A DNA stretch of 64,000 bases from Frateuria_A sp051900425. GTDB lineage: Bacteria > Pseudomonadota > Gammaproteobacteria > Xanthomonadales > Rhodanobacteraceae. The position numbers were made by a program, and so were the translations under genes. The first letter of the stretch is position 1, and the number at the start of each line of letters is the position of its first letter. Below, in pieces: positions 57,668 to 64,000 of this stretch. The notes beneath the pieces are model-generated. The model was given only the letters and a program-made list of their open reading frames with translations. It made no database searches and had not been told where the DNA came from. The stretch covers positions 124,001 to 188,000 of the forward strand of contig NZ_JBHZGK010000007.1 of assembly GCF_051900425.1 (NCBI RefSeq). Reading direction: 5' to 3'.

Positions 57668-60600
57668 TCACTGCCCTCCCCAGGCCTCGCCCCCGCGCCC
57701 GGGCTCCGGTCGCGCCGAGGGCAGCGAGGCCTCGCGTTCGCCGGCCGGAATGGCGTCGAGGTTGGACGTGCCCTGCGCCAGCGCCATCGCCAGCACCTGC
57801 GCCACGTCCAGCGCGGTGCGCCCGGTGCATTGCTGGATCTGTTGCCGGCAGGAGAAGCCGTTGGTGATGATCAGCGTGTCCGGGTCGGCCGCGCGGATCG
57901 CCGGCAGCAGCTCCAGTTCGCCGATCGCGAGCGAGACGTTGACCTTCTTCGCGTCGAACCCGAACGAACCTGCCATGCCGCAGCAACCGGCATCGAGGAA
58001 CTCGAAGTCGAGCCCGGCCTTGGCCAGCAGCCGCTTCTCCGCATCGGTACCGATCACGGCGTGGTGGTGGCAGTGCGCGTGCACCAGCGCCTTGCGCCTG
58101 AACTGGGGTGGCGCGTAGCCGACGCGGTCGAGGTACTCGCTGAAGAGGAAGGTGTTGCGCGCGAGCCAGTGCGCGCGCTCGTCACCCGGAAAGAGATTGG
58201 GCAGTTCGTCGCGGAAGGCCGCCACGCAGGAGGGCTCCAGCCCCACCACCGGCACGCTGCGGTCGATGTGCGGCGAGAGCGCGTCGAGGATGTCGGACAG
58301 TTGCGCGCGCGCCTTGTCCAGCATGCCCTCGGCGTACAGCGGCCGGCCGCAGCACAGCGTCGCCTGCGGCACCACCACGCGGTAGCCGGCCGCCTCCAGC
58401 ACGCCGACGGCATCCTTGAGCGGATCGGGATGCAGGTAGTTGTTGAAGGTGTCGGGCCACAGCAGCACCTCGGGCCCGCGCATGCGCGGAGCTTCGCGTG
58501 CAGCGAACCAGTCGCGGAAGGTCTCGCCGACGAAGCGCGGCATCGTGCGTCGCTGGGCGATGCCACCGATCGCCTTGGCCAAGTGCGAAAGCCCGGGCGT
58601 CTGCAGCACCGCGTTGGCCAGCCACGGCACGCGCGAGGCCACGCGCGCCACGTCGAAGATGCGCCCCATCGCGTAGGCCGCGCGTGGACGCAGGCGTCCC
58701 TTGTAGTGGTGGTGCATGAACTCGGCCTTGTAAGTGGCCATGTCCACGTTGACCGGGCAGTCGCTCTTGCAGCCCTTGCAGGCCAGGCACATGTCCAGCG
58801 CATCGCGCACCGGCTCGCTGCGCCAGCCGTCCTTCAACGGGTCGCCCTCGAGCATCTCGAACAAAAGGTGCGAGCGCCCGCGCGTGCACCACTTCTCCTC
58901 GTGGGTGGCGCGGTAGCTCGGGCACATCACGTTCTTGTGCTTGTTGCGGCAGTTGCCCACGCCCACGCAGCGGCGCGCGGCCTGGGCGAAGCTCATGCCG
59001 TCGGCCGGATAGGCGAAGGCGGTCTTGAGCTTCGGCGGCTGGTAGCCGGGACCGTCGCGCAGGTCGGCGTCCATCGGGTTGGGATCGACCACCTTGCCCG
59101 GGTTCATGCGCCCGCGCGGATCCCACAGCGCCTTGAACTGTCCGAACGCCTGCACCAGTTCGTCACCGAACATCTTGGGCAGGAACGAGGCACGCACCTG
59201 GCCGTCGCCGTGTTCGCCCGAGAGCGAGCCGCCGTAGGACAGCACCAGGTCGGAGGCCTCGTCCATGAAGGCGCGCCACTGCGCGACCGCCTCGGGCGTC
59301 GCGATATCGAAGGCGATGCGGCAATGGATGCAGCCGTCGCCGAAGTGGCCGTACAGCGCGCAGGTGTACTGGTACTTGGCCAGCAGCTTGCGGAAATCAC
59401 GCAGGTACGGTCCGACCTTGTCCGGCGGCACCGCCGCGTCCTCCCAGCCCGGGTGGCCGTCCGGCTGGCCGGGCACGCGCGCGGTCGCGCCCAGGCCCGA
59501 TTCGCGGATGGTCCACAGCATGCCTTCCTCGTCCTTGTCGTCGAACAGCTTCATGCTCGGCGGGTGGTCGTCCTGCTTCAGCGCCGCCATCAGCTTGCGT
59601 GCCTTGGCGTCGGCCTCTTCCTTGGAGTCGCCGCCGAACTCGACCATCAGCCAGCCGCCGCCCGGCGGCAGCAGGGCGCGGTCTTTCGGATGCATGTCCT
59701 TGCGCTTCATGTCGGCGATCAGCGCATCGTCGATGCCCTCCAGGCCGGTCGGGTCGAAAGCGAGGATCTGCGGCACGTGGTCGCCCGCCTCGAACACGTC
59801 GGGGTAGCCCAGTACCAGCAGCGAACGCACCGGCGGACTGGGCACCAGCCGCACCTCCGCCTCCAGGATCGTCACGCAGGTGCCCTCGGTGCCGACCAGC
59901 GCGCGCGCCACGTTGAAGCCGTTCTCGGGCAGCAGCTCGTCCAGGTTGTAGCCGGACACGCGGCGCGGGATCTTCGGGTAGCGCGCGCGGATCAGGTCGG
60001 CGTAGCGGTCGCGGATGGATTTGAGGCCCGCGTAGATCTCGCCGCGACGCCCGCCCTCGCGGATGATCTGTTCCAGCTCCTCTTCGCTGGTCGGTCCCAC
60101 ACGCATGCGCAGGCCGTCGTAGGTGACGATCTCCAGCGCGTGCACGTTGTCGGCGGTGCGCCCGGCCATCACCGAATGCACGCCACAGGAGTTGTTCCCG
60201 ATCATGCCGCCCAGCGTGTTGTGCGCATGGGTGGAGGGGTCGGGACCGAAGGTGAGGTGGTGCTTCTCGGCCTCGTCGCGCAGGTCGTCCAGCACGCAGC
60301 CGGGCTCGATGCGCGCACGGCGCCGATCGGGATCGATCGCGACGATCTGGTTCAGGTGATAGGAAAAATCCATCACGACCGCGGTGTTGCAGCATTGCCC
60401 GGCGAGGCTGGTGCCGCCGCCGCGCGAGAGCACCGGCGCGTCGTGCTCGCGGCAGATGCGAAGGGTTTCGATCACGTCGCGGGCGTGGCGCGGCTTGACC
60501 ACGCCGATCGGCACCTGGCGGTAGATCGAGCCGTCGGTGGCGTACAGCGCGCGGCTGCCGTCGTCGAAGCAGACCTCGCCCTCCAGTGCCGCGGCCAGGT

Positions 60601-60814
60601 CCTGGGCCAGTACGGCGGCGGCGGCGCTGGAGAAGGCGAAGCGGTTGCTGTGCGAATGGCGCACGCGCGGCGGCGCCAACGGCAGCACCGCGGCATCGCG
60701 GTGGCTGTCCTGGCGATCGCGGCCGTCGGTGGACGATGCAGCCGCCTCGGCGCCGGCGGCGTCGGGCTTGCGCGGGAACGAGGGGACGGAGCCGTGCTCT
60801 CGCTGCTTGGTCAT
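57668..60814 (-). CDS. Large FAD / iron-sulfur oxidoreductase (D-lactate/2-hydroxyglutarate dehydrogenase-like, YdiJ type)
   Basis: A 1048-residue protein joining three modules seen in YdiJ-like enzymes. First is an FAD-binding PCMH-type domain (about 55-300: VLSRGGGTSLAGQCCN, GPDPSTHAHNTLGGMIGNNSCG). An FAD-linked oxidase C-terminal domain with SGEHGDGQVRASFLPKMFG follows. Then come two 4Fe-4S-type cysteine clusters (CVGVGNCRNKHKNVMCPSY and CLACKGCKSDCPVNVDM) and CCG-type motifs (CCGRPLY, CCGMAGSFG). It oxidises a D-2-hydroxyacid and passes electrons to the respiratory chain or a carrier. The ATG at 60814 has GAGAGGGG upstream, better than an upstream frame extension. Cytoplasmic, no signal peptide. 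Confidence 0.93.
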   Translation of the reverse strand: MTKQREHGSVPSFPRKPDAAGAEAAASSTDGRDRQDSHRDAAVLPLAPPRVRHSHSNRFAFSSAAAAVLAQDLAAALEGEVCFDDGSRALYATDGSIYRQVPIGVVKPRHARDVIETLRICREHDAPVLSRGGGTSLAGQCCNTAVVMDFSYHLNQIVAIDPDRRRARIEPGCVLDDLRDEAEKHHLTFGPDPSTHAHNTLGGMIGNNSCGVHSVMAGRTADNVHALEIVTYDGLRMRVGPTSEEELEQIIREGGRRGEIYAGLKSIRDRYADLIRARYPKIPRRVSGYNLDELLPENGFNVARALVGTEGTCVTILEAEVRLVPSPPVRSLLVLGYPDVFEAGDHVPQILAFDPTGLEGIDDALIADMKRKDMHPKDRALLPPGGGWLMVEFGGDSKEEADAKARKLMAALKQDDHPPSMKLFDDKDEEGMLWTIRESGLGATARVPGQPDGHPGWEDAAVPPDKVGPYLRDFRKLLAKYQYTCALYGHFGDGCIHCRIAFDIATPEAVAQWRAFMDEASDLVLSYGGSLSGEHGDGQVRASFLPKMFGDELVQAFGQFKALWDPRGRMNPGKVVDPNPMDADLRDGPGYQPPKLKTAFAYPADGMSFAQAARRCVGVGNCRNKHKNVMCPSYRATHEEKWCTRGRSHLLFEMLEGDPLKDGWRSEPVRDALDMCLACKGCKSDCPVNVDMATYKAEFMHHHYKGRLRPRAAYAMGRIFDVARVASRVPWLANAVLQTPGLSHLAKAIGGIAQRRTMPRFVGETFRDWFAAREAPRMRGPEVLLWPDTFNNYLHPDPLKDAVGVLEAAGYRVVVPQATLCCGRPLYAEGMLDKARAQLSDILDALSPHIDRSVPVVGLEPSCVAAFRDELPNLFPGDERAHWLARNTFLFSEYLDRVGYAPPQFRRKALVHAHCHHHAVIGTDAEKRLLAKAGLDFEFLDAGCCGMAGSFGFDAKKVNVSLAIGELELLPAIRAADPDTLIITNGFSCRQQIQQCTGRTALDVAQVLAMALAQGTSNLDAIPAGEREASLPSARPEPGRGGEAWGGQ

Positions 60815-60892
60815 GATGTTGCCCCTCTCCGCAAGTAACCCGGTGCCTCTCCTGGAGCGAGCAGCCTGTTTGGCCATGAAGTGTTCTGGTCG

Positions 60893-62041
60893 TCATGCCA
60901 GGAGTCCCTCCGCCGCGACGCGGTAACGCTCCGCGTCGCGATGCTTGAACCTCAGGCCCAATCCGGACGTGTCCGCATCGACCACCAGCGCGCCGTCGCG
61001 CAGTTCCGGCAGGCCGTCGAAGAACATCGATTCGATCCGCGCGTGGTCGTGGAAATACTCCACGTGCTCGAGGTGTCCGACCGCGCTGCATACGTGCGCG
61101 TGCAGGTGCGGCGCACAGTGGGCCGAGACCGGGATGCCGAAGCCGTGCGCCAGCGCGGCCGCATGCAGGAAGCCGCTGAAGCCGCCGCAGCGGGTGGCGT
61201 CGATCTGCAGCACGTCGACCGCGCCGGCGGCGAGCATGCGGCGGAAGTACCAGGCGTCCCAGCCGTACTCGCCGGCGGCGATGGCCATGCCCGCCGGCGC
61301 GCGATCGCGCAGCAGGCGCAGCCCTTCCAGGTCATCGGAGGACACCGGCTCCTCGAACCAGCCCACGCCTTCGTGGGCGTAGCACTCGGCCAGCGCCAGC
61401 GCCTGTTTGCGCTCATAGGCGCCGTTGCCATCGACCATCAGCTCCGGCGCCGCACCGATCGCTTCGCGGGCGGCGTGCACGCGCGCCGGGTCGTCGTCCG
61501 GGTGCGTGCCGACTTTCATCTTGACCCGCGCCATGCCCTGGCCGACCCAGCCGGCGAGTTGTTCCTGCAGGCGCTCGATCGTGTAGGAGGTGAAGCCACC
61601 GCTGCCGTACACCGGCACTGCCTCGCGTGCACGGCCCAGCAGGCGCACCACCGAAGTGCCGTGCAGGCGTGCCTTGAGATCCCACAGCGCGACGTCGACG
61701 GCGGCGATCGCCATCAAGCCGACGCCGGGGCGACCGATGTTGCGCAGGGCCCGGTTCATCGAAGCCCAGGCGCCGGGGATGTCGTCGGCATCCTGGTTGA
61801 GCAGCACGTCGCGCAGCGGATCGGCAATCACCGCACCCGCCGCGGCATGCGCATAGGTCCAGCCCAGTCCGGTATGGCCGCCGGCGGAGACCTGCGCCAG
61901 CACCATCGTGGTCGCGTCCCAGGCAATGGTGCCGTCGGCTTCCGGCGCGTCGGTCGGTACGCGATACGCATCGACCTCGATGCGTGCGATGCGGCGCGTT
62001 GCGGGAACGGTCGCGGCGGGTGAGGGCCGCGCGGCGTTCAT
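60893..62041 (-). CDS. Enolase-superfamily (mandelate racemase/muconate lactonising-like) enzyme
   Basis: A 382-residue (beta/alpha)7beta barrel enzyme. The KxK motif is in RVKMKVG. Three metal ligands are found in MVDGNGAY (Asp), FEEPVSSDD (Glu) and AAGEYGWD (Glu), and a candidate general acid/base is in VSAHCAPHLHAHV. This is the layout of MR/MLE-type acid-sugar dehydratases and racemases; the precise substrate cannot be read. Its ATG overlaps the stop of the TPP gene (ATGA), so expression is coupled to it. It lies 78 bp upstream of the FAD/Fe-S dehydrogenase. Confidence 0.9.
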   Translation of the reverse strand: MNAARPSPAATVPATRRIARIEVDAYRVPTDAPEADGTIAWDATTMVLAQVSAGGHTGLGWTYAHAAAGAVIADPLRDVLLNQDADDIPGAWASMNRALRNIGRPGVGLMAIAAVDVALWDLKARLHGTSVVRLLGRAREAVPVYGSGGFTSYTIERLQEQLAGWVGQGMARVKMKVGTHPDDDPARVHAAREAIGAAPELMVDGNGAYERKQALALAECYAHEGVGWFEEPVSSDDLEGLRLLRDRAPAGMAIAAGEYGWDAWYFRRMLAAGAVDVLQIDATRCGGFSGFLHAAALAHGFGIPVSAHCAPHLHAHVCSAVGHLEHVEYFHDHARIESMFFDGLPELRDGALVVDADTSGLGLRFKHRDAERYRVAAEGLLA

Positions 62042-63828
62042 CGCGGGCTGTGCGGCAGGATGCCGGCGAGCACCTGGCGCAGGCTCTGCTTGATGATGCC
62101 GGCCTCGTCCGGGTCGCCCTTGGCCAGCGCGGTCATGTAGTCCCTGGCCTGTTTCCAGGTGATGTGCGGCGGCAGCGGCGGCACGTCCGGGTCGCTGATG
62201 ATGTCCAGCAGCACCGGGCGGTCGGCGGCGAAAGCCTGTTCCCAGGCGGTGCCCAGGTCTTCAGGGCGGTCGACGCGGATCGCCTTGAAGCCGAGCAGCT
62301 CGGCGTACTTCGCGTAGGAGAATTCCTCGACGTCCTGCGACTCGGAGAATTTCGGATCGCCGCCCAGCGCACGCTGCTCCCAGGTGACCTGGTTGAGGTC
62401 GTCGTTGTGCAGCACCATCACCACGAAGCAGGGGTTGGACCACTTCTTCCAGTACTGCTTGACGGTGATCAGCTCGGCGTTGCCGTTCATCTGCATGGCG
62501 CCATCGCCGACGATCGCCAGCACCGGCCGCTCGGGATAGGCGAACTTGGCCGCGATCGCGTAGGGCATGCCGCTGCCCATCGTGGCGAGCTTGCCCGAGA
62601 GCGAGGCCATCATGCCCTTGCGGATCTTCACGTCACGCGCGTACCAGTTGGTATGCGAACCGCAGTCGCCGCAGATGATGGTGTTGTCGGGCAGCCGCGG
62701 GGACAGCTCCCAGAAGATGCGCTGCGGATTGATCGGGTTGGCCGGCTCCATCGCCTTCGCTTCGAGGTCGCGCCACCATTTGCGCACGTTGAGCTCGATG
62801 CGTTCGCGCCAGTCCGGGTTCTCCTTCGGCCGCAGGAGCGGCAGCAGGCGCTCGAGCACCTGCGCGCTGTCGCCGATGAGGTTCACCTCGGTCGGGTAGC
62901 GCATCGACACGTTGCGCGGATCGATGTCGATCTGCACCGCGCGCGCCTGGCCTTCCTCGGGCAGGAATTCCGAATACGGGAACGTGGTGCCGACCATCAG
63001 CAGGGTGTCGCAGTCGTTCATCATGTCCCAGCTCGGCTTGGTGCCGAGCAGGCCGATCGAGCCGGTGACGAAGGGCAGGTCGTCCGGCAGCGCCGCCTTG
63101 CCGAGCAGCGCCTTGGCGATGCCGGCATCGAGCCTGTTGGCGACCGCGACCACCTCGTCGCCCGCATGCATGGCGCCGGCGCCGATCAGGATCGCCACCT
63201 TGCGACCGTCATTGAGGATGTCCGCGGCGCGCTTGATGTCGGCGTCGCTCGGCACCGGGCAGGGGTTGGCGTAGCCGATGCCGGTGTAGATGTCGTTGTG
63301 CTTGCGCGGCGGGTGCTTCACCGCCGGCAGTTCCTGGATGTCGTTGGGCACGATCACGCAGGCGACGGTGCGCCGCGCGGCGGCGATGCGGATCGCGCGG
63401 TCCATTACCTGGCGCACCTGCACGGGCGAGAACACCGTCTCTACGTAGCCGCAGACGTCCTGGAACAGCACCTGCAGGTCCACCTCCTGCTGGTAGTCGC
63501 TGCCGATCGCGCTGCGCGCGGACTGGCCGACGATCGCCAGCACCGGCATGTGGTCCATCTGCGCGTCGTACAGGCCGTTGAGCAGGTGGATCGCACCCGG
63601 TCCGGAGGTGGCCATGCACACGCCGATCTCGCCGGTGAACTTGGCATGCGCGCCGGCCATGAAGGCGGCCATTTCCTCGTGGCGCACGCGCACGTAGTCG
63701 AAGCGCTCCGCCGCGCGGCCCATCGCGCCCATGATGCCGTTGATGCCATCGCCCGGGAACCCGAAGATGCGCCGGATGCCCCAGTCGGTGAGGCGATGCA
63801 GGATGAAATCGCCGACGGTTTCGCTCAT
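62038..63828 (-). CDS. Thiamine pyrophosphate-dependent enzyme, pyruvate oxidase/acetolactate synthase-like
   Basis: A 596-residue TPP enzyme. N-terminal DFILHRLTDWGIRRIFGFPGD and RVRHEEMAAFMAGAHAKFTG (active-site Glu) are present. A central domain (about 190-330) and the TPP-binding IVGDGAMQMNGNAELITVKQY follow. The domain order is that of POXB/acetolactate synthase/pyruvate oxidase; no obvious C-terminal membrane-binding peptide as in E. coli PoxB. GGAG is about 10 nt before the ATG at 63828; an upstream TTG would add three residues. First gene of the coupled TPP-enolase unit. Upstream 63829-64000 has a short GCGCGCAAAAAGCGCG hairpin but no clear promoter. Confidence 0.9.
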   Translation of the reverse strand: MSETVGDFILHRLTDWGIRRIFGFPGDGINGIMGAMGRAAERFDYVRVRHEEMAAFMAGAHAKFTGEIGVCMATSGPGAIHLLNGLYDAQMDHMPVLAIVGQSARSAIGSDYQQEVDLQVLFQDVCGYVETVFSPVQVRQVMDRAIRIAAARRTVACVIVPNDIQELPAVKHPPRKHNDIYTGIGYANPCPVPSDADIKRAADILNDGRKVAILIGAGAMHAGDEVVAVANRLDAGIAKALLGKAALPDDLPFVTGSIGLLGTKPSWDMMNDCDTLLMVGTTFPYSEFLPEEGQARAVQIDIDPRNVSMRYPTEVNLIGDSAQVLERLLPLLRPKENPDWRERIELNVRKWWRDLEAKAMEPANPINPQRIFWELSPRLPDNTIICGDCGSHTNWYARDVKIRKGMMASLSGKLATMGSGMPYAIAAKFAYPERPVLAIVGDGAMQMNGNAELITVKQYWKKWSNPCFVVMVLHNDDLNQVTWEQRALGGDPKFSESQDVEEFSYAKYAELLGFKAIRVDRPEDLGTAWEQAFAADRPVLLDIISDPDVPPLPPHITWKQARDYMTALAKGDPDEAGIIKQSLRQVLAGILPHSPR

Positions 63829-64000
63829 GGGTGACAAGCTCCTTGCGGGCGCGCGGCGCCGCGGATCGGGCGCAAGGGTTCGCCTCGCGCAAAAAGCGCG
63901 TGCCTGTCAGAGCTGTGGGGGTCTGGCAAGGATCGGCGGAACGGGGAACGTCAACACCGACACGCGCAAGGGATTGGACCCCGTTACCTTGCCGCGCACG

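Noticed and set aside
63880..63915. GCGCGCAAAAAGCGCG-like hairpin upstream of the TPP gene as an operator
   Set aside because: Short and not matched to any known site; the window edge prevents judging the promoter context.
1..64000. tRNA or rRNA genes, CRISPR arrays, prophage or insertion sequence genes
   Set aside because: No recognisable tRNA T-loop motifs, rRNA sequence, spaced direct repeats, transposase, integrase or phage structural genes were seen. The many palindromes are dispersed, not regularly spaced as in CRISPR.

Overview
The window is GC-rich chromosomal DNA (roughly 70% GC by eye) from a gammaproteobacterium, most likely order Xanthomonadales (Lysobacterales) and family Rhodanobacteraceae (Rhodanobacter/Dyella/Luteibacter-like). 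This is inferred from gene content: a DUF3247 protein, a DUF6491-type lipoprotein, a glutaredoxin-4/rhodanese fusion, a lipoamide dehydrogenase carrying its own lipoyl domain next to aceF but away from aceE, and dense families of intergenic palindromes. I see no rRNA, tRNA, CRISPR array, transposase, integrase or prophage genes.

Layout. 1-6.8 kb: purC, two small membrane proteins, a GH50-like secreted glycosidase, an amino acid permease and a YbhN/MprF-like membrane protein. 6.8-15 kb: a Pcm-erythromycin esterase fusion, a decayed serine hydrolase, dinB, a DUF6624 protein, then lpdA-aceF (E3 and E2 of pyruvate dehydrogenase). 15-20 kb: an ABC ATPase with a giant ABC-2 permease/M1 peptidase fusion, then an MscS channel. 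20-26 kb: a minus-strand block of small, mostly exported proteins, including two DUF2884 paralogues. 26-31 kb: YihY, UspA, a ferritin-like protein, two lipoproteins and an orphan HicB-like protein with a 16-bp palindrome upstream. 30.6-33 kb: a membrane histidine kinase facing a membrane LytTR regulator, with a 12-G tract between them. 33-43 kb: a Tat-exported bicovalent FAD oxidase, DUF3247, MFS, amidinotransferase-like, esterase, a GST remnant, a DUF883-like protein and a second MFS transporter between two copies of a composite repeat. 43-51 kb: aceE, a family 2 glycosyltransferase, maeB and a DUF1704 protein. 51-55.5 kb: rsgA, an AlaA-like aminotransferase, an SGNH hydrolase and the Grx/A-type/rhodanese fusion. 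55.5-64 kb: a minus-strand metabolic run of a TPP enzyme, an enolase-superfamily enzyme, a large FAD/Fe-S dehydrogenase, a PPC-domain protein, a sensory-rhodopsin-transducer-family protein and an SDR.

How it works together. Central pyruvate metabolism is well represented: aceE, aceF, lpdA, maeB, a pyruvate-oxidase-like TPP enzyme and a lactate/hydroxyacid dehydrogenase-like flavoprotein. The most system-like region is 55.5-63.8 kb, where translationally coupled gene pairs (TPP enzyme with enolase; PPC with ASRT) suggest a hydroxy-acid or sugar-acid module with a small-molecule-binding accessory protein. The most striking DNA-level feature is the set of at least five repeat families. One is embedded in frame in the linker of lpdA, and another supplies the stop codon of a gene and separates two diverged copies of that gene's 3' end.
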